Shown here piece after piece: positions 21,987 through 33,377 of a stretch of DNA of 64,000 nucleotides; positions within the stretch are counted from its first letter, which is position 1; every line of letters starts with the position of its first letter. A program made the translations under genes and the position numbers. The notes beneath the pieces were generated by a model. The model saw only the letters and a list, made by a program, of their open reading frames with translations, ran no database searches and was not told the origin of the DNA. Source of the stretch: Symsagittifera roscoffensis (taxonomy: Eukaryota; Xenacoelomorpha; Acoela; Convolutidae); contig NC_087064.1 of assembly GCF_963678635.1 (NCBI RefSeq), positions 44,501,346 to 44,565,345 on the forward strand, read 5' to 3'.

Positions 21987-22829
21987 GCAAGTGTGTTCAA
22001 CAGCAATTACATGCAGATGAAGTTAAAACGATAAGTTTCTGTTCTATGAACAGTGGAATTTCACGAAATTTACGCGATATCAAGTTTTTCGTGTTTTTTG
22101 CACGGAATAACTAAAGTAGATTAGTTAGTGGTTTTACATTCTCCACCAACTAAACAATGATGACAAGCAACAATAGCTGGTTGCTGTGCAAGTACCCGCA
22201 CACTGTACAAAACGATAATAATCGATAATATTATAAATTTAATCGTGATTTCATCAAAACTATGATTAACTGTAAGCGCCAATTTGTTTAAATGATTACA
22301 TTTTGGTGGCATTATAATAATAATTTATAATTGATTATAATTTTTCCAAAAATCTCTTTTAATCTTTTATAATTTAATATAATAGATTAAAATCCCTTTC
22401 TCTGTCAAAAAATTATCGCACAAAAAAAATCAATTATAAAGGATTATAGTTTAGCTATTCTGCATGAAAACACAGTAAAAATCAAATTTAATTTAAGTTT
22501 AAGCTATAAGTGAAACAACATTAACAAAAAATTGTTCAATACAGTTTCTCTTAGTTCATCAGTTACCCTTATTCGTGAGAGAAGTCAAGGCACGTGAGAT
22601 GCACCTTCAGGTGACAGGTGGTTGTAGGTAGAATGCGCCTTCAGTTTTTTGAGACATAAACAGGCGAATAAAAATGAAAATAAAGAACATGAAAAATATG
22701 AGAAAATTATTTTTAAAAACTTTTTAATTTTATTATGGTAATTATTATTACGATTTTTTATCGCCAAGACTTTATTATGGTTGTCCAAGCGTATAAGTAG
22801 CCTGAATTACAATTTAAAAAATTTGGCAG
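21987..22829 (+). other. GC-AG intron between exons c and d
   Basis: The donor is AAG|GCAAGT and the acceptor TTTGGCAG|G. The interior at 22190-22450 is rich in short AATTATAATTGATTATAA-type inverted motifs resembling those at 54050-54290, perhaps another MITE whose ends I cannot define. Confidence 0.6.
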
Positions 22830-23029
22830 GTCTTCTTCTGGCTCCTGCTATCCCGAATGCACAGTGCCGGACCCGAACAGGGCGAGGACAAGCTACACCA
22901 TAACTGGCTTAGTGCCAGGAACCTCAGTTGACATCGAAGTGAGGGCATATGTTGAGTACAATGGGGGACCTAAGAAGATGAGTCATCCACTGCTAGTTCG
23001 ATACGGAGCTCGACCAGGATACCCAATAG
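22830..23029 (+). CDS. FN3-repeat protein, exon d
   Basis: Continuing the phase-2 frame of exon c, it reads RSSSGSCYPECTVPDPNRAR, then TSYTITGLVPGTSVDIEVRA, YVEYNGGPKKMSHPLLVRYG and ARPGYPI. This is the second half of the fourth FN3 domain, including the canonical L.PGT...I.V.A.V motif, plus the linker to the next. A C-x-x-x-C pair may form a disulfide. The likely donor is AG|GCATGT at 23030, again GC; it gives phase 1, which fits exon e. A GT donor at 23036 would also keep frame but is a poorer site. Confidence 0.83.
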
Positions 23030-23559
23030 GCATGTGTTTCTTAGTACTTTTTTGTAGTCCCAAGCTTTGCTCATTATTTGTTTGGAATACTTTTTGATCT
23101 ACATCTTTTTATCGACAGTAATGTAAGACGATCGAAAAAATGGCTGACTTTCGAGCGATGTCTGTGGATGTTTGCTGTAGCTGTGTTGACTCACTAATAG
23201 TACGTACGGGGTTAATTAACTGGCGTGCATTGCCAAACGGGGAAAAGTTAAATGGGGCCAATTTGAAAAAAGTGCAGTTTGGATAAAAGATGCGAAGCAG
23301 AGTTTCTTTGAAATCAGTCATCCTTTTGTAGTCCTCTGTCTCATAATCAAAATCAGTTAGCAAAGTAATGGTTTCAAAGATCTCTTGAAAAGAAGAACAA
23401 ACTCCACACAAGAATGAATGTGCCAATTGTTTTGTTATACTTATTAAATAGTTTCAGAGAAAACAAAAGCAAAACCAAGACATCAATCGTAACCGATCTC
23501 AATTCCTTGGAACCTCATTTGAATAGACAGCCACATCATGTCCAACTGCTCAACCAGAC

Positions 23560-23920
23560 GCCTGAAAGACTGGTAGCAAAAAATACTCAAAACTACCATC
23601 CACAGTTTTGAGTCTATTGCAAGAAGGACAAGAAGCAGAAGAACATGCTAAAACATTCCGAAAAAAATATTCAAAATGAACAAGCTGAACAACTCGAGAA
23701 AAACAATAGGAGCGAGAACATTCACATAAATGGATTAGTGTCAGATGAACGCGGAGTCACTCAACTACTAGACAACTGGTTGTCAATGTATCGCCTTTAA
23801 CTGAAGCTATAGTAAACTCAATTGATACATCGATAGCCCATAAACTACCCAATAGGTGGAATGGACCGCGCCCTATTTTGCACGCTTTTCTTGAAGAGCA
23901 GCAAAGATTAAGGTCATGGA
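23560..23920 (+). pseudogene. LINE ORF1-like fragment, first copy
   Basis: Phrases NIQNEQAEQLEKNNRSENIH, INGLVSDERGVTQLLDNWLS and PIGGMDRALFCTLFLKSSKD appear in shifting frames and match 24100-24330. Only the first half of the domain is represented. The match to non-LTR retrotransposon ORF1 proteins is inferred from the better-preserved second copy. Confidence 0.4.
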
Positions 23921-24089
23921 AAGTTTTCAATTTTCATTGATTGAGATGATTCCATGTATCTTTGAAAAACCTCAGACAGGAAGTCAAAGCTTCAATCAAC
24001 ACAATGATTTGGAAACTATAACTAATTCCAAAGATGGCATCCTGAAAAAAACAAAAAATGAAATTGCATACGCATAAAAAAATATCTCG

Positions 24090-24560
24090 CTGAAACTTTT
24101 TCCGATGCCGAACAACTCAAGAACTACAACAGTAGAGATAAGGTTCGTATAGTTGGATTAGAATCAGATGAACGTGAAGTTACTCAACTACTAGCCAACT
24201 GGTTATCAAATGATCGCATTTATTTGAAGTAAAAGAAAAACAAATGATAAATCGATTGCCAATAGACTACCCAGTAGGAGGAAAAGATCGCGCCCTATTT
24301 TGTGCGTTTGTGTTGAAGAGCAGGAAACATCGAAATATTACAGAAAAAAAATCCTTAGGGAACAGCGCCAATTTGAAAAACGTACGAATTTTCGAAGACC
24401 TTCCTCACCTGGGAGTAATCTTTTTAGTAAGCGTGTGAAAAGCGACTCTAGTGTACCAGATACATGGACAAGGGAGGAGTCAAAATTTTACGTTTGCAAA
24501 AATGATGGAAAAAGTTACAAAGTGACAGGACGGTATGAAAAAGGCTTAAAACTGGTATAG
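24090..24560 (+). pseudogene. LINE ORF1-like fragment, second copy
   Basis: Reading across a few frameshifts: RDKVRIVGLESDEREVTQLL near 24140, INRLPIDYPVGGKDRALFCA near 24246, FVLKSRKHRNITEKKSLGNS, NLKNVRIFEDLPHL near 24380, and SKFYVCKNDGKSYKVTG near 24480. This succession (an N-R-I-x-G-L-x-E start, hRLP, a ...FV...R..I...K.L segment, I.EDL, and a final K.Y......G.SY.V.G) is typical of the RRM-like/C-terminal part of ORF1 proteins of animal non-LTR elements. It is not intact, and assignment to a clade is not possible by eye. Confidence 0.5.
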
Positions 24561-25079
24561 ATGATTTAATGATTTATGACGGAATGAAATGATTTGATGA
24601 AAAAGTGTTTCGCCCAGCCGCAGCGTTCAGATCTTTAAAATTGAAACACGGCTTTCAGTGATAACAAAAAATTAACAAAACTTAATGCAAATTTTTTTAG
24701 TACAAAGATTAAAAAATGTTCTAATATTGATCGAACAGTAGTGCTTGAATTACGAAAAAAAAGTATTTGTTAAAAGTCTTAGAAATTTATTTTAGGAGTC
24801 AGTAGCAGCTTTCATTCATGACAACGGGTTTCTTTTTCAGCACATTTGCCTCCTCATAAAACCGAAAACCGACGCAATTTGCTTTTTTGAAAAATCGACA
24901 TTTTTTTCGAGAGCTTCATTTCACTATATACTCCGAATGTTATATACAGTGACATGAGCAATGATCTCTTGCGTAAATTTTTTCTTAACTTGAAATTTTT
25001 TCACAGCAGTATTTTCCAAAAACATGTTAAAGACAACTTACAATATTTCAGCATCATTATTTCATTGATCATTTCCCAG

Positions 25080-26400
25080 TCGTAGCTAAACGGGGAAAAG
25101 AGAATTCAGAAGAAAAACAGAGGCTTAGAGATGTCGCTTTTCTGAATCATACAGCTGAAGTGAAACATTATGAAAGAACTAATCAGAAAAGTTGGCTCGA
25201 AAATCAGCAAATTTATAGCATGCTCAATTGCAGATGTTTTTTCTACTTGATTGACTCTTGTCTGATGCAAGTGAGGTACAGCTGCGCTCGTATAAAAGAC
25301 TACATCAAAGTATTGAAAAAAAAAATTGAACCAACAAGAAACATAAGTTTCAACTCCAAACAAGTACCACACACTTAAAAAAAATTAGGCAAAATGTTTT
25401 TCGAAACTTCCTATGCTTCAGAAAATTGAGGCTGAGAGTTGAATCACAAATTAAATTATCAGAGAAAACTTTTTCTAAATCAAAGTCCTTTGGTTGTATT
25501 TGAGAGTCACATCACACCTATAAATTTGTAAATTGAAAACCTGCGGAAAGTAAATACCATTGCAAGATAACCAATTAATCTTGAATCATTGAAATAAGGA
25601 GTTTTGAAGTTCTCTCGAAACTACAAATTTTATTACGTCATAAAAAAGCATTAAAAGCCAAATACGGTGACTACAGACCAATTGTTTTTCTAATAGTATG
25701 GAAAATAATATACAAAAAAGCTGTTTTCTATCGTTGTATTTGTACTTCGAAAGCCTATCTTTTTTCCTTTACAAACAATTTCGTTGCCGCAAGCAATATA
25801 AAAGAACAAACTCACTTGCCAAGCTAACTTAAAACAGTCAGGTTTTGTTAATAAACTTGATGCAAGAATTTTTTGATTTTCTTTTGAAAAAAATGATACT
25901 TTTGACCACAAGTTTCTAATAAAGGAATTCGAAAAATGCAGTATACTGAGCAAAATGATTAATTGATTCAAAAACTATTTAAGGAATTGTTTGCATTGTG
26001 TAAAAATAAAGGGTGCCACATTTTCGTAGCTTAAAATTGGAAGTGATGTACCACAGAATCTACACTTAGACCACTTGCGGTTTCAATCTACATAAATGAT
26101 CTCCCTCAGATCTGTCAAAAACAAAGACATTCATCTATCTGCTGAGGACGAAAATGTCTCAATTTGGCTGGTGGTCACATTTATTTCAGAAAGAAGTAAA
26201 TTGAAACTTGCGGAACCTTGAAAAACACTTTTTGAGATATAGTGCTGACTTTTATCGCCTTCATAATTTCTTCAAGCAAACCAGATTTCCAGCTGAAGAC
26301 TCAGATTCTTTAACTGAAGAACAAGTTAGCAAATACTATCACACTATCAATCACAGTTACGTACACAACAAATTTTTTTCTGTAAAAATTGACTTTTAAT
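25080..26400 (+). pseudogene. LINE reverse transcriptase relic
   Basis: In the stretch 25800-26110, frames give NKLTCQANLKQSGFVNKLDA, FEKNDTFDHKFLIKEFEKCS, INFKNYLRN-like and KIKGATFS blocks, then GSDVPQNLHLDHLRF and YINDLPQICQ. These correspond to LINE RT motifs: F.....F..V.H..L...L, F..YL..R, G..S....GVPQGS.LGP.LF and YINDLP. The GVPQGS motif reads DVPQN and the catalytic A/FADD block is not convincingly preserved. The flanking frames at 25160-25378 and 26208-26399 may be further parts. It lies downstream of the ORF1-like relic in the same orientation. Confidence 0.48.
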
Positions 26401-27390
26401 TAACAATGAATTCGCGCACAAAAAACAAAACTTCGATGGCATCGAGAGTTCAAAAGTGATATGAAAACTGCAAAATAAAGTGTTTGAAACCAAGTTACTA
26501 AATTCAGCGTAAGAGTAAATTGATGTTTTTTTCTAATTTTCTTTTTTCTTGCTCATGTCGGAGTTTGATATTTTCTGTGCCTCTAAAAATTTGTGCCCAA
26601 AAACTTTCTTCGCCGAAGTGTCTCAAAAAATTCTGATTGAAAAACAACGTCCAAACGAAAATAAAAAATCAGTTCAATCTAGTACTTTCAGAAAATATTC
26701 GCTTGCTTATTTTTTCTACTAATAAACAGTGCTGAGTTTCATGTCAACTCACGTTCACTCGTTTCAGGCGCTGTGAGCTCATTAATTTTTTTTTGGCTAT
26801 GCTGCTATTAAAAGGTAGTTTTATTGAGTTTTATTGCAAACATTTTGAAAAACGCATAATTTTTCCTCTACTAAGAAATGTTGTAAACGCTTAAAGTAGT
26901 ATAATACAGACTGTAAAATTGATTTTAATCAGTCCCGTTATGATCTGTTCCCTCCGAGTCGCTTTTCATGAAGTAAGGTGATATTATATCATTTGCTGTC
27001 AATTGTGTTAAAATGTCTTACTTGGAATGATTTGAAGAAAAGGTGTTTTTTTTTCAATAACTGTTGGTAGGCAAAGATAGGCGACGTCTCGTATCGTATC
27101 CATTTTTATAATGTTTGCTTTGAACCGTTAGTTATGATATTCAGTAAATAGCTAAGAGGTTAACTCAAGTTCGCGTATAATTTGCGTAAATCAAAAGTAA
27201 TAGTCGTGATCAGCCCACCCCTCATTTAAATATTTAAACAGAACACTAATCGCCGAGAAATATAGAGCTCTACCGACAGGAAAAGTCAAGAACTGTACGT
27301 TATGTTACACTTCAAAAATGGGTTCTCTACTTAGTGGGGCCTCACCGCGACGACACCATTAGTAAAATAAAATTTGAACTGTTGTTACAG

Positions 27391-27569
27391 TAACCTACGA
27401 GGCCTCCTGCTTCAGTGTCACTTTCACAGTGAAGCCCCTGGGAGTGTGTAGGAACTTAGAGTTCTTCTACAAAAACACAGACACCAGGCGAATATCCTAC
27501 GACTGCGCAGACAGCCCTATAATAGTCCAGTTTAGGGCTCTCAACCTGCGAACATACCACGACTTCTGG
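27391..27569 (+). CDS. FN3-repeat protein, exon e
   Basis: Acceptor GTTGTTACAG; donor TGG|GTAGGT. In phase 1 it reads VTYEASCFSVTFTVKPLGVC, RNLEFFYKNTDTRRISYDCA, then DSPIIVQFRALNLRTYHDFW, ending in phase 0. This is the body of a fifth FN3-like domain, with three cysteines. The terminal L.L.TYHDFW corresponds to the L.PGT.Y.F turn. The minus-strand open frame across it is a shadow. Confidence 0.83.
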
Positions 27570-27779
27570 GTAGGTTGTGAGTTCACATTTTAGATGTTTT
27601 GCTGAAAATTCAATCTCACTGAGGTACATGAAATCAGCAAACGCTGATTTGTGCCAGCAGTTGCGGGTTAAGTAGGGACAACACTTGCTCAAAAACGACA
27701 TTTTTGTAGCGTTTTTTTTTTTAAAAAAACACTATTTTGGCAGTGAAGTGTCTCTATAGTGTTTTTTGAAAGCTCAAAA

Positions 27780-27884
27780 ATTCAATTTAGCCGACCTAAA
27801 ATAATGAAAAAGAAAAACTGTTATTAAATATTAGATTTTTTTGTGAAAATCCGCACCCTCGGGAAAAGCCTAGATCCACGCCTG
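27780..27884 (-). mobile_element. hAT-type MITE fragment
   Basis: The right end GCCTAGATCCACGCCTG is the reverse complement of the family terminus CAGG(GG)CGGATCTAGG. It is preceded by GAAAATCCGCACCCTCGGGA and ATTTAGCCGACCTAAA, as in the copy at 40733-41075. The left part is missing. Confidence 0.6.
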
Positions 27885-28969
27885 AATGCTTATAATCAAT
27901 GCTGCAAGTTAAAAGAATAACCATTCTCATTTAAACAAACTAAATCCCTGATATAAAACAGCTGATTTTGCAGAATGTAAATCTAAAACTTCACCGTGTA
28001 CCTTTTGAATAAACTCGGGACCAGAAAGTATTCATATCTATTCCTTCTGTTTAATTATTTTGAAAAATCCGCGGACAGCTCTTGAGCGGTTTAGACTAAA
28101 TTGAGTTTTGTACTTGTCGCAATAACTTTTCACATCCGCGCCGAAGCTCGGTAGTTATTAATTGACTATAATAGTATAATTTCTACAAAAAACTGAAAAA
28201 AAAACAATTTTATTGGAATAAAAAAAAGTGTTATAGGTTGAATAAATTAAAATAACAAACAATCTGCTATAGAATGTGATCTTTTCTTTGGGTTATAAGG
28301 AATCGAAAAGGTTTCTTCACACTCTAGCCTTAAGTTTTGAAACATGAATCACTGTATTAAAAATAGAACATGTATTTGCTAAAAAAAACGTAGTATTTGT
28401 TGAAATGAGCCAAGTTTACTTGCATTTGAAAATTGTCAGCTCGTTTTCTATTTTTAGATAACAATTTTTTTTGGGACCAGATAAGTTTTTTGAGGAAATC
28501 GATTAGGATGAGATTTAATGTACCAGTTCGTGTAAGCAAATGCTTAAAATAACTTATTGCGTTTGAGTGCGCTTGTTTTCACCTGGTTTTTGATTAGGTC
28601 ATTCAGGGTTCTATGTTTGCCCTATTTTGTTGGAACCAATTGTACCAAAGACAGCATTTGTTTTCGCGAAATGGTCAAAATTTAGTCTGGTAGACTCTTT
28701 AGATTGATGAAACAGGATATTTTGTACAGTTTTAGCCGCAATAAAACTCTTGAGACTCTCTGATCAGTCGGTAGAGACACACGGGCCGCTTTCCGCAGAC
28801 AGTTTTTGGAACTAGTGTTTAAATAACCCGAGCTCTAGGACCGAGGTTATATAAGAACCTTAACGCAGGGAGTGATTTATGCGTAAGCAATGAAGATAAA
28901 CCATTTAAGTTTTTCCCAAAATCGTTTGAAATGTTCGTCCAAAAAAATAAATTACGATTCAAATGTTTA

Positions 28970-29025
28970 TTCCGACTTTCGAAAAAAAATGACGGACTAT
29001 TTGTACTCCGAACTTTCCAGTCTTT
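28970..29025 (+). mobile_element. HINE-like element, 5' end fragment
   Basis: TTCCGACTTTCGAAAAAAAA, then TGACGGACTATTTGTACTCCG, corresponds to the first 45 bases of the family. Confidence 0.55.
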
Positions 29026-29195
29026 TAAAATTATCCATTTCGCACAGGAACTAATAGTTTTGCTTGAATTGCCTGAAATTGCGTGAAAGGAAACCCACCT
29101 TAGGCCTGTTCGTCTGCACTTCACCCCGTGAGAGTAGTCTGAAGTATAAAATTATTAACTTTTCTGCAAAGTATTTTTTACTTTCAAATAATTAG

Positions 29196-29272
29196 ATTGA
29201 AGCCGAGTCAGAAATGCTACTGGAGGACAGGCAGAAATTCACCATCTACACGGCCTACCACAATCAAGCATT
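29196..29272 (+). CDS. FN3-repeat protein, exon f
   Basis: Following exon e in phase 0, it reads IEAESEMLLEDRQKFTIYTA then YHNQAL, with donor CATT|GTAAGT. The FTIYTAYHN segment is the F-strand of an FN3 domain, completing the domain begun in exon e. It ends in phase 2. The protein-like frame of the next candidate exon (g) needs phase 1, so an exon may be missing or exon g may be wrong. Confidence 0.72.
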
Positions 29273-31280
29273 GTAAGTGGAAAAAAATGCGCGTAAGCCC
29301 GGACTAATGCGCTCCAAACTTGGTCGAGAAAGTCAAAATATAAATCGAACACCTCGACCCGGGTTGTAACGTGCATGCATAAATGCTCTCTACGCCGAGC
29401 AATTGTTAGTATAAGGCTATTGTGTGTTCCTATTTACAACCTAGATTCGAGATCTGCTACTTATGTCCAGGCTAAAAGTGTTAACACGACTGTTAACATT
29501 TGCTAAGGAATCACTGTTAACCGCATATTTAAATCAATGAGTTAAAAAAATAATGGAGTTTCGTTGACAAGTCGTGGCCGAAATTCCATCGTCGGGAACG
29601 CATTTTATCCCGAACAAAAACGAGGACAAGAAATTGCTAAGTCGTGGACTGGGTCACTTCAACCTTGAAGTTCACAAAATTTACAAATAAAAACGCCAAA
29701 CTCTAAACATAGTTTCGCAACAAAGTTCCCAACATTCGCAAATTAAATTTCAGACTTTTGTAACTTAATAAAAAATATTGTGGGTCAAAAAAGTGCTAGG
29801 TTTTTTCGTAGAACGGTTTTTTAGCAAACCGATTCTTACGCGGGCTTAAAACAATTATGCCTTTTCTGTTACACGTCCCAAGATGATCAAACCATTTATT
29901 GAGTTCTGTTTTTTCTTGAAAACCCAGATTGATACTCGCTGATATAAATTTCAATCAATCAGATTCGAGCATCATGGTCAAATTTTCAAGATAGTTATCA
30001 GATCAGTTTTTGAGCCGTACAACAGAAAATATCAAGCAATTTATTAGCTAGAACGCTAATTTCAAACGCAGATTGGCAAGTATCGACCGCTTCCTTCTTT
30101 TCGTTGTGCTGCACTGGACTGGCACATTTGCATGCTTGCCGCTTATCATGTGGCTTCATTAGTGTAATATTGAACTCAGTTTTTTTCATATTTGCAACTA
30201 AAACTCGAACTGATGCGTGCCGCATCAAAGTGAGCATTTATTCCAATTGCGTATACAAATCAAATCGCTCAGTCCCCGTGCTGGGCTAACGTTTGCTAAA
30301 AATAATCAGTTTAACCACTTACTTGGATCAATGTGTTTCAGAAAAAACCGCAGAGCAAGTCCTTTTAACAAAGCAAGCTTTTAGTATAAAAGTGAAAATG
30401 ATTTTTTACTGATTTACCAACAAAAAAAACGCTCTATCTTGGGTCAAGCTTCCCTAATTAGGACATTTATTTCACGGTTTGTCAATAAATTTAGCAACTT
30501 CAGAACAAGAATGGTCTAAGCAAGCGGCAAAACTCAGGTTTATGCTGCGCTTTATAAAACTTGTGTCGAAAACAAGCGTAGGGAAGCAAAAGGTCGCTAG
30601 TTGCTGATGTCGCGTCTGAACTTCGCGTTCTAGCTTGCTAACTGTTTTGAGCCTGCTTAAGATATGCTTGCTAATTTTATTTCTGCTAAAAAATTATTTA
30701 GCACCTCATTGCCCTCATTAGGGAAGCACAACTCCAGAAGTAGCGTTTTTTTTCTCATGTCTGCCACTTATCAATGCATTAATTTTATGCTGCAAGGACT
30801 TGTCTGCTAAAGCACTGGCACACTGAAAGAATTAATAGTATCAATATCTGCAATTTTTTGAACCATTAATTTTGAAGATCAAAACAGATCATCGCGAGAT
30901 TACGACTCACACAATTAAACTCCACTGTCAGTTAAAGACAGTTTTCTCCGGGAAAGTTGTCATCACACAATTGTTTTTTTTGCAATAGTCGGAAATTTTT
31001 TTTGTCATGATAAAAAAAGCAAAGAAAAGCAAAAATTGTGACAAAAAAACATAAAACAAAAAAACTATCAACAGATAAATTGATTAACTAAATTTTAAAC
31101 CCAATTAGCACTTACCTCTATAACGATCTGTGTTGAATTATGTATAATATAGTCATTCTAAGAGGTTTCCTTAACCTATGTTTTCACTAACTAAATGAAT
31201 GAACTCTTACCAACGTCACTCAAACTCTAATTTGTTATAAAAGCTAGTTATTTCAAACATGTTTCCAAAAAATTTAAAAT
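29273..31280. other. Intronic AT-rich sequence, nothing recognised
   Basis: No exon, RNA gene or repeat recognised on either strand. Open frames at 29998-30289 overlap on both strands and lack motifs. Confidence 0.4.
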
Positions 31281-31803
31281 CGAATGATACGAAAGTAACG
31301 GAATATTTGTGCTCGGGATGGGTTTTTTCTTCAGACAAATTTCGACTTTTTAACTAGCCATATTTGACAGAATTTTTTTACATCATTCGAAAGGTATTGT
31401 TGTTCTGAGCTCAAATATGAAAAAATATTTTACCTGTGATCATTTTTCGTAAAATTATGTGCTTTAAAGATTGCCATTTTGGCCTATTTGGGACAATTAT
31501 CGCGCTATATATTTCGAGCTGATGACACGTAGGCGGAGATTCAATCCATCTCAGAAATCTTTTCAAATAGGTTGAAAGAAGTCCATTTGCCATAATTCAT
31601 TTGTTGCAAGGAGCGAAATCTATTCTTTTGTACTTTGTATGGCGTGTGGGGGAATGATTTTCAAAGAAAATTTCAAATTTTAGAGAAAAAAATTTTTTCA
31701 TTTCATTTTATTACATTTAATTTTTTTCATCTTATTACTGCTTCAAAAACCTTAAAGGGCAGTCGGAACATTCAGTGCTTCGCCCTGATACCAGCAGTCT
31801 TAT
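31281..31803 (+). mobile_element. HINE-like element, copy with damaged 5' terminus
   Basis: The first bases read CGAATGATACGAAAGTAACG instead of TTCCGACTTTCGATACGAAAG. The rest is collinear with the family through GGGCAGTCGGAACATTCAGT and a CAGTCTTA end. The next copy starts about 6 bp further on. Confidence 0.8.
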
Positions 31804-31808
31804 TTTTG

Positions 31809-32314
31809 TTCCGACTTCCGATAGGAAAGTAACGGAATATTTGTGCTCGGGGTGGGTTTTTTTCAGACAAATTTCGACTTTTTAACTAGCCATTTTTGAC
31901 AATTTTTTTTATCATTCGAAATCTATTGTTGTCCTGAGCTTAAATTTGAAAAAAAATTGACCTGTGATCATTTTTTGTAGAGTTATGGGGGTTTAAAGAT
32001 TGCCATTTTGGCCAATTTGGGACAATTAACGCTCGATGTGTTTCGCGGAGCGGAGACTTAATCCGTCTTGAAATCGTTCCAAATTGGTTGAAAGAAGCTT
32101 ATTTGCCATAAATGATTTGTTACAATGAGCAAAATATACTCTTTTAAACTTTATATGGCATGTGAGGGTATAATTTCATTAAAAAACTCCAATTTTAGAG
32201 AAAACAAAATTCATTCTATTTCATTACATTTAATTTTTTTATGTTACTACTGCTTGATAAAACTTAAAAGGCAGTCGGAACATTCAGGGCTTCGCCCTGT
32301 TACGAGCAGTCTTG
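31809..32314 (+). mobile_element. HINE-like element, second of a head-to-tail pair
   Basis: From TTCCGACTTCCGATAGGAAA to the CAGGGC-TTC-GCCCTG hairpin and TTACGAGCAGTCTTG. It is somewhat shorter because of internal deletions around the GCGCGATATATTTCGCGC block. Confidence 0.82.
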
Positions 32315-32517
32315 TTTCTTTTATGTCACTTATCAGAGCATTTGAAAAATTATCGTCAAACTAAACTAACGCTTTTATCAGAAGTAGATTCTGTCAGGCG
32401 GTACGTGCACAAAAGTTCTTCTATGAGATAAATTAAGCAAACTATCAAATGGCAGCTGCAGGCAATCGTGGTTTCGGGACTCTCTTGACCTTTTTTCAAA
32501 TAGAAACTAAGGGAAAA

Positions 32518-33047
32518 AAGACTGCTCGTATCAGAGGGCGAAGCCCTGAATGTTCCGACTGCCTTTTAAGGTTTGTGGAGCAGTAATAACATTAAAAAGT
32601 TAAATGTAATAAAACAAAATGAAAAACTTTTTTTCTAAAATTTGATTTTTTTTTATAAAAATCATCCCCCCACACGCCATATAAAGTACAAAAGGATAAA
32701 TTTTACTCCTTGTAACAAACCAATTATGGCGAATAAGCTTCTGTTAAACAAATTGGAACGATTTCTAAGACAGATTAAATCTCCGCTTACGCGTTAATAG
32801 TGCGAAATATATCGCGCGTAATTGTCCCAAATTGCCCAAAATGACAATCTATAAACCTTCATAACTTTCAGAAAAATGATCACAGGTGAAATATCTTTTC
32901 AAATTTGAGCTTAGGACAACAAACCCTTTCGAATGATATAAAGAAATTCCGTAAAAAATAGCTAGTTAAAAAGACGAAATTTGTCTGAAGAAAAAAAAAC
33001 CCACCCCGAGCACAAATATTCCGTTACTTTCGTATCGAATGTCGGAA
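32518..33047 (-). mobile_element. HINE-like element, reverse orientation
   Basis: It reads as the reverse complement: AAGACTGCTCGTATCAGAGG (tail and hairpin), GTTCCGACTGCC, and at the other end CGTATCGAATGTCGGAA. It is the only nearly full-length minus-strand copy and lies 203 bp after the plus-strand pair. Confidence 0.85.
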
Positions 33048-33282
33048 CAATAATTTTGAGAAATGTCATTTGAAAAATCTGATTTTCAGGCCTGGTCGAA
33101 TGTATTGTTTTTGGCATAAGCAGGCGGAGTTTCAATAATTCTCAACAAATTGATTCTAATCTGAAAATCTCTGCAGCATTGAATTCTGATCATTTAGTTG
33201 AACTGTGTGAAACGTTTTCAAGGCATTGGGAACAACATGCACCCCAACATGCACGTCCCTTTAATTCTGTAAATTATTTCAG

Positions 33283-33339
33283 ACTATGCCACCGCACACA
33301 CCACACCGACGGAGCAGATTATCCCAGATCCAATAACTT
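33283..33339 (+). CDS. FN3-repeat protein, candidate exon g
   Basis: The acceptor AATTATTTCAG and donor AACTT|GTGAGT bracket a frame reading YATAHTTPTEQIIPDPIT, like an inter-domain FN3 linker. That frame needs an incoming phase of 1, while exon f ends in phase 2, so the join is inconsistent unless a small exon lies between. Outgoing phase 1 matches one reading of exon h. Tentative. Confidence 0.4.
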
Positions 33340-33377
33340 GTGAGTAGAATTTACAGAGACTTTCATTCAAGTCATTG

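Larger units (their letters stand above)
23030..27390 (+). other. Intron between exons d and e
   Basis: This 4.4-kb intron ends TTGTTACAG at 27390. It contains degenerate LINE relics in the same orientation (23560-26400). The rest is AT-rich with nothing recognised, including 26401-27390. Confidence 0.55.
27570..29195 (+). other. Intron between exons e and f
   Basis: GTAGGT at the left and AAATAATTAG at the right. It holds a truncated hAT MITE (27780-27884) and a short HINE fragment (28970-29025). Nothing else recognised. Confidence 0.55.
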
